In this document: positions 49,148 through 58,728 of the stretch, piece after piece
Layout of the letters: each line of letters starts with the position of its first letter
Position numbering within the stretch: the first letter of the stretch is position 1
DNA from: Mycolicibacterium aubagnense
Lineage (GTDB): Bacteria; Actinomycetota; Actinomycetes; Mycobacteriales; Mycobacteriaceae
DNA: 64,000 nucleotides
Direction: 5' to 3'
NCBI RefSeq assembly: GCF_010730955.1
Contig: NZ_AP022577.1
Location: 2,914,001 to 2,978,000 of the forward strand
Made by a program: the position numbers and the translations under genes
Notes under the pieces: model-generated
Told to the model about the DNA's origin: nothing
Databases searched by the model: none
Seen by the model: the letters and a program-made list of their open reading frames with translations, nothing else

Positions 49148-50448
49148 CGACAACTGACGACCACAGTACGACCGACGGCAAGCTGACTCTGGCTGAGGTC
49201 CTGGAGAGCTTCTCAAGCGGAAGGCTGCCCCTGAAATTCGAGGCGTACGACGGCAGTTCGACGGGCCCCGAGGACGCCGAACTGGGACTGAACCTGCTCA
49301 CTCCGCGCGGCACCACCTACCTGGCGACCGCACCCGGGGACCTGGGCCTGGCGCGCGCCTACATCGCGGGCGATCTCGCGGCGCTCGGCGTGCATCCGGG
49401 CGACCCGTACGAGCTGATCAAAGCCCTGGGCGACAAGGTGCAGTTCAAACGTCCGCCGATCCGGGTGCTGGCGAACATCGTCCGGTCCATCGGAATCGAG
49501 CACCTGCTGCCGATCGCGCCACCACCGCAGGAGGCCCTGCCGAAATGGCGCCGGATCGCGGAAGGGCTGCGGCACAGCCGAATCCGGGACGCCGAGGCCA
49601 TCCACCATCACTACGACGTGTCCAACACGTTCTACGAGCGGGTGCTCGGCCCGTCGATGACCTACACCTGCGCCTGCTACCCGCGCCCCGACGCCACGCT
49701 CGAGGAAGCCCAGGAGAACAAGTACCGGCTGGTGTTCGACAAGCTGCGGCTGCAGCCCGGCGACCGGCTGCTCGACGTCGGCTGCGGCTGGGGTGGCATG
49801 GTCCGGTACGCCGCTCGGCACGGTGTCCAGGCCACCGGCGTGACACTGTCCGCTGAGCAGGCCGACTGGGCCCAGCGCGCCATCGCCGACGAGGGCCTGG
49901 CCGACCACGCCCGCGTCGTCCACGGCGATTACCGCGACGTCCGGGCGGGGAACTTCGACGCGGTGTCCTCCATCGGCCTGACCGAGCACATCGGCGTCGC
50001 CAACTACCCCGCGTACTTCCGGTTCCTGCGCGACCGGCTCCGGCCCGGCGGGTTGCTGCTCAACCACTGCATCACCCGGCCGCACAACCATCCCGGGAAC
50101 GTCGGCGGATTCATCGACCGCTACGTCTTCCCCGACGGGGAACTGACCGGCTCGGGCCGCATCATCGCCACGGCCCAAGACGCCGGGCTGGAGGTCCTGC
50201 ACGAGGAGAACCTGCGCCAGCACTACGCCCTGACGCTGCGCGACTGGTGCGCCAATCTGGTCCGGAACTGGGACGACGCGGTGGCCGAGGTCGGCCTGGC
50301 CACGGCCAAGGTCTGGGGCATGTACATGGCCGGCTCCCGGGTGGGCTTCGAGACCAATGTGGTTCAGCTGCACCAGGTTCTGGCGGTCAAGCTGGACGAG
50401 CACGGCGCCGATGGCGGGCTGCCGCTGCGGCCGTGGTGGACGCCCTGA
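49144..50448 (+). CDS. bfaB: Cyclopropane-synthase-family methyltransferase for 10-methylene fatty acid formation
   Basis: A 434-residue SAM-dependent methyltransferase of the CFA synthase superfamily, syntenic with Rv3720. The SAM-binding motif LLDVGCGWGGM is at 209-219, with HHHYDVSNTFYERVLG and TYTCACY before it, as in CFA enzymes. BfaB adds a methyl group to the double bond of membrane oleoyl chains; with BfaA this gives 10-methylstearate. The ATGA overlap couples the two. It ends directly against dnaX on the other strand, with no bases between the stop codons. Confidence 0.87.
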   Translation: MTTTDDHSTTDGKLTLAEVLESFSSGRLPLKFEAYDGSSTGPEDAELGLNLLTPRGTTYLATAPGDLGLARAYIAGDLAALGVHPGDPYELIKALGDKVQFKRPPIRVLANIVRSIGIEHLLPIAPPPQEALPKWRRIAEGLRHSRIRDAEAIHHHYDVSNTFYERVLGPSMTYTCACYPRPDATLEEAQENKYRLVFDKLRLQPGDRLLDVGCGWGGMVRYAARHGVQATGVTLSAEQADWAQRAIADEGLADHARVVHGDYRDVRAGNFDAVSSIGLTEHIGVANYPAYFRFLRDRLRPGGLLLNHCITRPHNHPGNVGGFIDRYVFPDGELTGSGRIIATAQDAGLEVLHEENLRQHYALTLRDWCANLVRNWDDAVAEVGLATAKVWGMYMAGSRVGFETNVVQLHQVLAVKLDEHGADGGLPLRPWWTP

Positions 50449-52428
50449 CTACTCCCCGATGGGACGGGCGCCCAGCTCACTCTTGAGCAGTTCCAGCGCC
50501 ACTTCTTCGGGATCGCGCCGTGGCACGTCCGTACCGCGGTCGTTGGCGGCGTCGGCCAGCATGTCCTCTTCTTCGGCGCGCTCCACGGCGGCCTGCTGCT
50601 CGGGCGTCGGCGCGTCGGATCGTGGCGCCGACGCCGCCGGCGGGGCACCGGCCGCACCCGCGGGCGCCGCACCGGCATCGCACCGCACCCGCCAGTTCAC
50701 CCCGAGCGCGTCCTTGAGCGCCTCGCGGATGACGTCTGCGTTGTGCTGTTCGCTGAGCCGTTTCGCCAACGGCGGGGCCGGGTGCGCCAACACCAGGGTG
50801 TCGGCCTCGATGCCGCGCACCGTCGCCTCCATCAGCATGGCTTCCAGCGAGCGACTGCGGGCACGGACCTTCTCACGCACCGTCGTCCACATGGCGCGTA
50901 CCGCGGCTGCGTCGGGCTCACCGGGCGTCGCCGCGGCCGGTGCCGCCGGCGCCGGAGCTGCCGGCTCGGGAGCCGGCGGAGCGACGGGTTCAGGCGATGT
51001 TTCACGTTGAACCGGCGCGGGTTCGGGGGCCGGACGCGGCTCGGGCCTTGCCACCGGGGGCGCCGGCGCCGGTTCCGGTTCTGATGACGAAACCGACTGT
51101 GGTGCTTGGCTTCTCCGCATGAACTGCCGACTGCCCGCTTGAGCCGATGGGGCGGCAAGAGCCGATGGGGCCTCCGGGTACGACTCGGCGGCAGCAGTCG
51201 CCACCGGGGCCGGCGCGGCCACCGGAGCGGGACGCGGTGCGGCGGCGACCCCACCCTCAGACGCCGGGATCGAGACGTTCATCCGCGTCTCGATCCGCTC
51301 GATGCGTTGCAGCAGAGCCGCTTCGGTGTCGCTGGCCGACGGCAACAGCAGCCGGGCGCACACCACTTCGAGCAGCAGCCGGGGTGCCGTCGCGCCGCGC
51401 ATCTCCCCCAGCCCGGCATGCATCACCTCGGCGTAGCGAGTGAGCGTCGCAGTGCCGATCTGAGCGGCCTGGTCCCGCATGCGTTCCATGACGTCGTCCG
51501 GCGCGTCGACCACTCCGCGGGCCGCGGCGTCCGGAACCACTTGCAGCACAATCAGATCCCGGAAGCGCTCCAGCAGGTCGGTGCCGAAGCGGCGCGGGTC
51601 GTGCCCGGCGTCGATCACCGCCTCGACAGCGCCGAAGAGCGCCGCACCGTCGCCCGCGGCCAGCGCGTCGACCGCGCGGTCGATCAGCGCGAGGTCCGTC
51701 GCTCCCAGCAGCGACAGCGCCCGCTGGTAGACCACGCGGTTCTGCTCGGCGCCGGCCAGCAGCTGGTCGAGCACCGACAAGGTGTCACGGGGCGAGCCGC
51801 CGCCGGCCCGGATGACCAACGGGTACACCGCGTCGTCGACGCCGACGTCCTCCTGGGCGCAGATTTTCTCCAGTAGCCCGCGCATGGTCTTCGGCGGCAG
51901 CAACCGGAACGGGTAGTGGTGCGTGCGCGACCGGATGGTCGGCAGCACCTTCTCCGGCTCCGTGGTGGCGAACACGAAGATCAGGTGCTCCGGCGGCTCC
52001 TCGACGATCTTCAGCAGCGCGTTGAAACCCGCGTTGGTCACCATGTGCGCTTCGTCGATGATGAAGATGCGGTAGCGCGACTGCGCCGGTGCGTAGAACG
52101 CGCGGTCCCGGAGTTCACGGGTGTCGTCGACACCACCGTGGCTGGCCGCGTCGAGCTCGACGACGTCGATGTTGCCCGGCCCGTTGGGAGCGAGCGCCAC
52201 ACACGAATGGCACACCCCGCACGGGTTGGCCGTCGGGCCCTGCTCGCAGTTCAGTGACCGGGCCAGGATGCGCGCCGACGACGTCTTACCGCAGCCCCGC
52301 GGCCCGGAGAACAGGTAGGCGTGGTTGATCCGGCCTGATTCCAGCGCGTTGCACAGCGGCTCGGTGACATGCTCCTGCCCGACTACCTCAGCGAAACTGG
52401 CCGGTCGGTACTTGCGGTAGAGAGCCAC
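50449..52428 (-). CDS. dnaX: DNA polymerase III subunit gamma/tau
   Basis: A 659-residue clamp-loader subunit. The AAA+ core has Walker A SGPRGCGKTSS (K48), a zinc module (C61, C70, C73, C76), FIIDEAHMV and the sensor region RSRTHHYPF. Residues from about 385 to 520 are an Ala/Pro/Glu-rich linker, and the last 130 form the tau-type C-terminal part. It loads the sliding clamp and ties the polymerase cores together. Position opposite bfaAB matches Rv3721c. I saw no reason to propose a frameshifted gamma form. Confidence 0.96.
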   Translation of the reverse strand: MALYRKYRPASFAEVVGQEHVTEPLCNALESGRINHAYLFSGPRGCGKTSSARILARSLNCEQGPTANPCGVCHSCVALAPNGPGNIDVVELDAASHGGVDDTRELRDRAFYAPAQSRYRIFIIDEAHMVTNAGFNALLKIVEEPPEHLIFVFATTEPEKVLPTIRSRTHHYPFRLLPPKTMRGLLEKICAQEDVGVDDAVYPLVIRAGGGSPRDTLSVLDQLLAGAEQNRVVYQRALSLLGATDLALIDRAVDALAAGDGAALFGAVEAVIDAGHDPRRFGTDLLERFRDLIVLQVVPDAAARGVVDAPDDVMERMRDQAAQIGTATLTRYAEVMHAGLGEMRGATAPRLLLEVVCARLLLPSASDTEAALLQRIERIETRMNVSIPASEGGVAAAPRPAPVAAPAPVATAAAESYPEAPSALAAPSAQAGSRQFMRRSQAPQSVSSSEPEPAPAPPVARPEPRPAPEPAPVQRETSPEPVAPPAPEPAAPAPAAPAAATPGEPDAAAVRAMWTTVREKVRARSRSLEAMLMEATVRGIEADTLVLAHPAPPLAKRLSEQHNADVIREALKDALGVNWRVRCDAGAAPAGAAGAPPAASAPRSDAPTPEQQAAVERAEEEDMLADAANDRGTDVPRRDPEEVALELLKSELGARPIGE

Positions 52429-52499
52429 GGGAGAAGGCTACCGAGCCGGTCCGACGGTCCGCATGCCACGGCCCGATGCGATCGGCCACACTGGCGGGC

Positions 52500-52778
52500 A
52501 TGGCACTATCCGGGCGCTCCGGCGACGTTTCTTACGACGATCTACTGAATCGGATATCCGATCTGGAGCGCCGGGTCGCGCTCTTGGAACGCGCCGGCCA
52601 CGGCGGCACAGTGAGCCCGCCGCCGCCGGCCAGACCGCAACCGTCCGCCGTCGCGGGGGTCAGCCAGGAAGTCTGGCGGCTGGCGGCCTCCGGACAGAAG
52701 ATCCAAGCCATCAAACGTCTGCGCGAGGAAACCGGGATGGGCCTGAAAGCGGCCAAGGACGTCGTCGACCGGCTGTAG
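52500..52778 (+). CDS. Small protein with ribosomal L7/L12 C-terminal-like domain
   Basis: A 92-residue protein from ATG 52500; ATG 52476 would add eight residues, and neither has a strong ribosome site. The N-terminal part has a short coiled coil (LLNRISDLERRVALLE) and a Pro-rich linker. The last 35 residues (QKIQAIKRLREETGMGLKAA) match the L7/L12 C-terminal domain that contacts translation factors. It lacks the L7/L12 dimerisation domain that binds L10, so it is not the ribosomal stalk protein. Function unknown. Confidence 0.7.
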   Translation: MALSGRSGDVSYDDLLNRISDLERRVALLERAGHGGTVSPPPPARPQPSAVAGVSQEVWRLAASGQKIQAIKRLREETGMGLKAAKDVVDRL

Positions 52779-52789
52779 CGCCCCGAACC

Positions 52790-52849
52790 GTTGACCCTGA
52801 CGTGGCGGCGGGAAATCCGCCCGTGGATCGCCGTGCAGTCAGGGTCGAC
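52790..52849. terminator. Nested hairpin between convergent genes
   Basis: GTTGACCCTGAC (52790-52801) pairs with GTCAGGGTCGAC (52838-52849) over 12 bases with one wobble, and an inner GGCGG-GAAAT-CCGCC hairpin sits at 52807-52821. It lies after the L7/L12-like gene and before the convergent aspC end, and there is no U-tract. A bidirectional terminator is the simplest reading. Confidence 0.5.
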
Positions 52850-52941
52850 TCCAGTTCAGCGCCAATTGCCGCTGATCCTGACGTCACGGCGCACCCCATT
52901 CGAACAAATGCACCGTGAGTACCGGGTCAACGCAAGAACGG

Positions 52942-54249
<1,308 letters not shown>

Positions 54250-54267
54250 TCAGATCGCGAAAACATA

Positions 54268-54357
54268 GGGGACCCCGCGCACCCGCCAGAGCCCATTGAC
54301 CCTTGCTGCCTTCCGGCCCTGGGGGAGTTCACAGGATGGACGCCGCGCGGGGTCCGG
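54268..54357 (-). ncRNA. ffs: Signal recognition particle RNA (4.5S type)
   Basis: The minus strand contains the conserved SRP core CAGGGCCGGAAGGCAGCAAG at 54303-54322. The ends pair perfectly over 11 bases: GGACCCCGCGC (54345-54355 read on the minus strand) with GCGCGGGGTCC (54270-54280). The length of about 90 bases is the short bacterial form. It binds Ffh and directs membrane protein targeting. It lies between aspC and tRNA-Ser, the M. tuberculosis order. Confidence 0.95.
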
Positions 54358-54427
54358 CCATGAGTGTAGTACCCACCCAGTGGCACGCCGGTAGGGCGTC
54401 GGATCCGGGTCGGGTACCCTTGTCGAC

Positions 54428-54513
54428 GGAGGATTCGCCTAGTGGCCTATGGCGCTCGCCTGGAACGCGGGTTGGGTTAACAGCCCTCAGGGGTTCAAAT
54501 CCCCTATCCTCCG
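54428..54513 (+). tRNA. tRNA-Ser (GGA anticodon)
   Basis: Acceptor GGAGGAT (54428-54434) pairs with ATCCTCC (54506-54512), with discriminator G at 54513. The anticodon loop CTGGAAC gives GGA, reading UCC serine codons. A long variable arm (GGTTGGGTTAACAGCC region) and T arm GGGGTTCAAATCCCC are present, as expected for a class II tRNA. The 3' CCA is not encoded. Confidence 0.95.
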
Positions 54514-54592
54514 CACTCGTCCGGGGTGCGACCAGCTGAGAAGCCGGTCGCACCCCGGACCCACATCGGAGCGAAAAACCTCGAGGAGCAGC

Positions 54593-55390
54593 ATGCGGCG
54601 GCCGGTAGCGATCCTTTGGCACGCGTCATTCCTGGTACTCGCCGGGCTGCTCTTCTTCTTCTTCGTCCTGCCCCGCTGGAATGAACTGACCGGCGACTGG
54701 TCGCACACCCTCGGCACCTCGATGCGCATCGTCTGCGGCCTCGTCGTCGCGTTGTCGGCACTGCCGGTCCTGTTCACCCGCCAGCGCACCGCCCAGCCCG
54801 AGTACGGCACCCCCGAGTTGGCGCTGTCTCTGCGCACCTGGTCGATCGTCCTGCACATCGTCGCCGGCGTACTGATCATCGGTGCCGCGATCAGCGAAAT
54901 CTGGCTGACCCTGGATCAGGCGGGCACCTGGCTGTTCGGTATCTACGGTGGCGCGGCCGGGCTGGCCCTGCTCGCCGCCCTGGCGTTCTACCTGGCCTTT
55001 GTCGCCGAACTGCCGCCGCCGCCCCCGGCCCCGGTGAAGGTCAAGGACGGCACTCGCCGCGGCCGTCGCAAGAACGACGAGGCCGGCGACGAGGCCGGCG
55101 TAGAGGCCCCAGCCGGCACCGCCGAAGCAGGCGACGAGGCAGCCCCCGAGACCGCATCCGAGGCCCCCGTAGAGGACGGCAAAGAGGCTGCTGAAGAGGC
55201 AACCGAGACCGACGACGCCGGTAACGCCGACGACGCCGAGTCCGATGAAGCCGCCAAGACGTCCGGCGAAGAGACCGCCGGCACCGAAGAGGACGAGGCT
55301 GAAGAAAAGGCCACTGATGACGCCCCCGCCGGTAAGCTGCGCAACCGCCGCTCCGGCAAGGGTTCCGGGTTGTTCGGGCGCGGAGCCTAA
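54593..55390 (+). CDS. Conserved membrane protein with acidic cytoplasmic-type tail (Rv3723-like)
   Basis: A 265-residue protein. ATG at 54593 follows a good GAGGAG site; an upstream open frame through the tRNA is spurious. The first 145 residues contain about four hydrophobic segments, starting with ILWHASFLVLAGLLFFFFV. After a basic stretch (RRGRRKND) come about 100 residues very rich in Glu, Asp and Ala, ending in a basic Gly-rich tip (KLRNRRSGKGSG). Position after tRNA-Ser matches Rv3723. Function unknown; the acidic tail looks disordered. Confidence 0.8.
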   Translation: MRRPVAILWHASFLVLAGLLFFFFVLPRWNELTGDWSHTLGTSMRIVCGLVVALSALPVLFTRQRTAQPEYGTPELALSLRTWSIVLHIVAGVLIIGAAISEIWLTLDQAGTWLFGIYGGAAGLALLAALAFYLAFVAELPPPPPAPVKVKDGTRRGRRKNDEAGDEAGVEAPAGTAEAGDEAAPETASEAPVEDGKEAAEEATETDDAGNADDAESDEAAKTSGEETAGTEEDEAEEKATDDAPAGKLRNRRSGKGSGLFGRGA

Positions 55391-55435
55391 GGGTCCGGTC
55401 ACAGGGCCATCACCTCGCAGTCCGGAGGACAGCAC

Positions 55436-56449
55436 ATGGGCGGGTTCCGCTTCTGCGGTCGGTTCGGCACCGCGGTCGTCGCGGCAGCCGTCGGCCTGGC
55501 CACCATCAGCGTCGCTCCAGCCGCACACGCGGACCCGTCCGCTGGCGAAGCCGCCGTCGAACCCGCGACCGCGCGCGTCGACACCATCATCAATTACCAG
55601 CACGCCATCGGCGCCGGGACCGGCTTCGTGCTGGACCCGGGTGGCGGGCTGCTGACGAACTTCCACGTCGTGCAGGGCGCCGACAAGGTGACAGCCACCG
55701 TCGGCGGGCGGCCGTACCGCGCGGACCTGGTGGGCTACGACCGGCATCACGACATCGCTGTGCTGCAGCTGCGCGGCGCAGCCGATCTACCGGTCGCCCC
55801 GATCGGTGACTCCTCGCAGTTGGGTGTCGGCGACGAGGTGGTTGCGCTGGGCAACGCGGACGGCAGCGGCAGTTCCCTGACCCACGAGGCCGGACACGTG
55901 ATCGGGCTCAACCGCACCATCAGCGCAAAAGATGAGCTGACGGGCAGTTCTGAGCAGGTGACGGGCCTGATCCAGTTCGCGGCCCCGGTGCGGGCCGGCG
56001 ATTCGGGCGGCCCCTTGGTCGCCGCCGACGGCCGGGTCGTCGGGATGACGACGGCGGCGACGCTGAACTACCGCATGGGTCCGGGCGGCGAGGGTTTCGC
56101 GATCCCGATCAACGAAGCACTGGCAACCGCTGCGCAGATCCGGGCAGGCGCTGTCTCGAACGACATCCACATCGGGCAGCCGACGCTGCTCGGCGTCGGT
56201 GTCGGTGGCATGGATGAGCACTCTCAGCTGCCCGGCGTGCTGATCCGCGACGTGATCAGCGGCGGACCCGCGCAAATCGCCGGGATGCTCCCCGGCGACG
56301 TGCTGGTGAGCATCGATGCCGTCACGGTGAGCTCGGCGGGCGCGCTTACCAGCGTGCTGGATCGGCACTATCCCGGCGACGTCGTCGACCTGTTCTGGAT
56401 CGACCGCGCCGGGCAGCAACACACCGGCAAGGCCGTGCTGACGTCCTGA
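55436..56449 (+). CDS. Secreted trypsin-like serine protease with PDZ domain (PepA/HtrA-like)
   Basis: A 337-residue protein with a signal peptide ending about residue 32 (SVAPAAHA, then DPS). The catalytic triad is visible: H77 (LLTNFHVV), D106 (HHDIAVLQL) and S190 (AGDSGGPL). Residues from about 245 to 335 form a PDZ domain (GVLIRDVISGGPAQIAG). It resembles mycobacterial PepA (Rv0125), a secreted HtrA-class protease. It is probably exported and active in the cell envelope or medium; its substrate is unknown. Confidence 0.88.
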   Translation: MGGFRFCGRFGTAVVAAAVGLATISVAPAAHADPSAGEAAVEPATARVDTIINYQHAIGAGTGFVLDPGGGLLTNFHVVQGADKVTATVGGRPYRADLVGYDRHHDIAVLQLRGAADLPVAPIGDSSQLGVGDEVVALGNADGSGSSLTHEAGHVIGLNRTISAKDELTGSSEQVTGLIQFAAPVRAGDSGGPLVAADGRVVGMTTAATLNYRMGPGGEGFAIPINEALATAAQIRAGAVSNDIHIGQPTLLGVGVGGMDEHSQLPGVLIRDVISGGPAQIAGMLPGDVLVSIDAVTVSSAGALTSVLDRHYPGDVVDLFWIDRAGQQHTGKAVLTS

Positions 56450-56694
56450 CACGCAGATTTCTGGCAAAAATAAACTACTAGCCCGTCAAAGTAGCTGGCC
56501 AGCAGTACTGCCGGGTCCTTCCGTTATGGCGATTTGCCACCGCTCCTCGACGTACCGTAATGCCGCATTACTGGCCGCCGAAGCCCTTGGCGAGGTCCTT
56601 TTCGCGAGTTAGATTGACGACACATTCAGCATGTCAATGAGCCTTCGGTCACAGCTGTTAACCCGGCGGTTACCCGGTCAAAGGGAGTAGCCCA

Positions 56695-56961
56695 GTGTTC
56701 CACCTCTATGTGGAGGCGTACACAGCGATTTGGGCTGTGGTGGCCCTGGCGACGTATCAGGTCGGCCGGCGGTTGAGCAGTGACGAGCAACCGCCCGACC
56801 ATCCCCTGCTCACCAGCATTCTGGCCGGCGTGTTGTGGCCCGTCGTCGTGGCCGGCCTCATGGAGGCGTTCACCATCACGTTGATGTCCGGTAGCCATGC
56901 GTGGCGCGACCCGGCTCCCGTCGGGCCGGCCTACGTCGCCACCGTCGCGCCCCTGCCGTAA
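56695..56961 (+). CDS. Small membrane protein
   Basis: An 88-residue protein from GTG 56695, preceded by AAGGGAG. It has two hydrophobic segments (about 5-24 and 40-62) and ends in a Pro/Ala-rich tail. I recognise no family; similar short membrane proteins are common in mycobacteria. The 245 bases upstream are less GC-rich and hold no gene, and probably contain its promoter. Confidence 0.55.
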   Translation: MFHLYVEAYTAIWAVVALATYQVGRRLSSDEQPPDHPLLTSILAGVLWPVVVAGLMEAFTITLMSGSHAWRDPAPVGPAYVATVAPLP

Positions 56962-56964
56962 CGC

Positions 56965-58185
56965 TCAGGCCACGCCCCGAAGGTGGGATGCAGACGCCCC
57001 GACGGTGGCCTGGTCCGCGCCGGTCATCGTCCGCAGCAGCGTTTTTTGTTCACGTGACCCGCGGTCGGCCGCTCGCCGTGAACCGCCGGGCAGGACCAGC
57101 GCCGCAACGCTGCGGACGCCGTTGACGGGAATGCGGAGCAGCGGATACCACGGCGGCATGTAGGTCGGCAGCCCTAGCGTGCGCATCACCCGCGGACCCA
57201 GGAAGGCGGTCGTGACCGACAGGTGCTGCGCCCAGGCCAGCCGTTGACGAAGACCGGCGGCACCGCGGTAATGCCAGGTCAGCGGGTCGCGCGCCATCGG
57301 CACCGACAATTGCCTGGTGGTCTCGTCGGAGACCGCCAGGGCCGTGGACGTGTGATAGAGGATGCGGACGCTGTCACGGAAGGACCGTGGCAGCCACTCG
57401 TCCTGCACACCCATCAGCCAACCGACGTACCGGGTCAGGTGGGCAATGCTGCTCAACTCGGCGGGCGTGGCCACGATGCCCATGGCCAGGCCACCGAGAA
57501 CGGGCGCGATCAACGCACCGACCAGCGTGGCTGCCATGTCGGTCTGATTGACCGGCAGGCCCCACTGCTCGGGGCGCCAGTCCGGCAACGCCTGCACGTG
57601 CCTGCGCACCATGGCATGCACGAACCTCACGCGGATCGTGGACCGGTATCCCGAACCGAACTTGTCCAGGCCACCGTCGTCGATCACATCGAGTGCCCAC
57701 TGCATGGTCTCGGCGAACCGCTGGTTGGACCCTTTCTCCAGAGCTCCGGTCCGCAGCAGGGTCTGGTTGAACCCGGAGAACTGGTAGCCACCCAGCAGTG
57801 CCACGTCGCGGGCGATGTACATGCCATCGGCGCCGCCGCGCCGCAACGTCCGCTGCCCGATGCGCAGCGCTTCGTGGTCGACCCAGTCCGGCGTGGCCTC
57901 GACCGATTCAAAGATGCGGCGCAGCGGCTCGGGCGCCTCCGGCACACTGGCGATGCCGTCGGCGAGCGCGCGGTCGAACAGCGGCCGCAGCTGCTTGGTT
58001 CCCGCCTCCGACATCCAGGCAACCAACGAATCCATGGGCTCGTCGCCCGCGTTGAGGCGCTCACCCAGCCGCTGCCACCCCGCCGAATCGGGCTTCCCGA
58101 TGGCCAGCATGGCGGCGAACGAACTGATCGCCACGGGTACCGGTTGCGGCCGGTCGGGATGACGCGCCGGAATCGGCAGGGACAT
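56965..58185 (-). CDS. MpaB/Lcp-type oxygenase family protein (DUF2236)
   Basis: A 406-residue protein from ATG 58185, which follows AAGGAG; the frame extends nine residues further without support. It has the DUF2236 pattern: RDVALLGGYQFSGFNQTL, IRVRFVHAMVRRHV with H190, and PVNQTDMAATL (T215). In rubber oxygenase Lcp the equivalent His holds haem b and the Thr lies in the active site, so a haem-dependent oxygenase acting on a lipid or terpenoid is likely. The substrate is not predictable. A strong inverted repeat lies in its promoter. Confidence 0.75.
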   Translation of the reverse strand: MSLPIPARHPDRPQPVPVAISSFAAMLAIGKPDSAGWQRLGERLNAGDEPMDSLVAWMSEAGTKQLRPLFDRALADGIASVPEAPEPLRRIFESVEATPDWVDHEALRIGQRTLRRGGADGMYIARDVALLGGYQFSGFNQTLLRTGALEKGSNQRFAETMQWALDVIDDGGLDKFGSGYRSTIRVRFVHAMVRRHVQALPDWRPEQWGLPVNQTDMAATLVGALIAPVLGGLAMGIVATPAELSSIAHLTRYVGWLMGVQDEWLPRSFRDSVRILYHTSTALAVSDETTRQLSVPMARDPLTWHYRGAAGLRQRLAWAQHLSVTTAFLGPRVMRTLGLPTYMPPWYPLLRIPVNGVRSVAALVLPGGSRRAADRGSREQKTLLRTMTGADQATVGASASHLRGVA

Positions 58186-58204
58186 GTTCGCACTCCTTGT
58201 CGCC

Positions 58205-58226
58205 TTTGACAACGTATGTAGTCAAA
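58205..58226. promoter_or_regulatory. Inverted repeat operator upstream of the MpaB-type gene
   Basis: TTTGAC at 58205-58210 and GTCAAA at 58221-58226 form a perfect six-base inverted repeat with a 10-base spacer, 20 bases upstream of the start codon of the oxygenase. It also lies just before the divergent DUF3887 gene (58252). The form suits a TetR-type dimer; no regulator gene is adjacent. Confidence 0.5.
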
Positions 58227-58251
58227 CTAGGCGGTACCGCAGGTCTCGTCA

Positions 58252-58725
58252 ATGGCGAAGCGAAGACGAACGCCTACTCTGGTGCTCATGTGGCGGGGAG
58301 AACAGTCCAAGCATCAGGGCCGGAACACATGGGCGGCCGCGATCACCGCGCTCGGGATCGGCGCGGGCGCCGCACTCGGCGTGGCACCAACCGCGATGGC
58401 GGCCGACGCACCTGACCAGGTGGCGATGACGGCGATCGACGACATCGCGGCGGGCAACTACGCCGCCGTCACCGCCCGTTTCGACCCTGAGTTGCAGAAA
58501 CGCTTGTCCCCCAAGTCATTACAGCAGGCATGGGACGGCTACCAGCGGACGTTCGGGGCGTTCCAGTCCCACGGCGGCCCCGAGGACACGGCCCGTGGCG
58601 ACCTGACGGTGGTCAATGTCCCGCTCCAGATGGATCGCATGCCCGGCCAGTTCCGGGTCAAGATTCACCCCGACGGCACCATCGCCGGCGTCTACTTCCT
58701 GCGGGAAGGCGTGCCCGTCCCCTGA
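58252..58725 (+). CDS. Secreted DUF3887-domain protein
   Basis: A 157-residue protein (ATG 58252; ATG 58288 is an alternative). A signal-like segment ([20 protein letters not shown]) ends near residue 50 with AMA-ADA. The rest matches DUF3887: AIDDIAAGNYAAVTARFDPEL, then a small alpha-beta domain. Members are often secreted or attached to hydrolases and bind unknown ligands. It ends convergently against the alcohol dehydrogenase, three bases apart. Confidence 0.7.
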   Translation: MAKRRRTPTLVLMWRGEQSKHQGRNTWAAAITALGIGAGAALGVAPTAMAADAPDQVAMTAIDDIAAGNYAAVTARFDPELQKRLSPKSLQQAWDGYQRTFGAFQSHGGPEDTARGDLTVVNVPLQMDRMPGQFRVKIHPDGTIAGVYFLREGVPVP

Positions 58726-58728
58726 TCG

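Noticed and set aside
49144..50448. Mycolic acid cyclopropane synthase
   Set aside because: The length of 434 residues, the coupled FAD oxidoreductase and the Rv3719-Rv3720 synteny fit BfaB, not the roughly 290-residue mycolate enzymes.
54449..54592. N-terminal extension of the Rv3723-like protein through the tRNA
   Set aside because: The extension would be encoded inside tRNA-Ser; ATG 54593 has a strong ribosome site and begins the first membrane helix.
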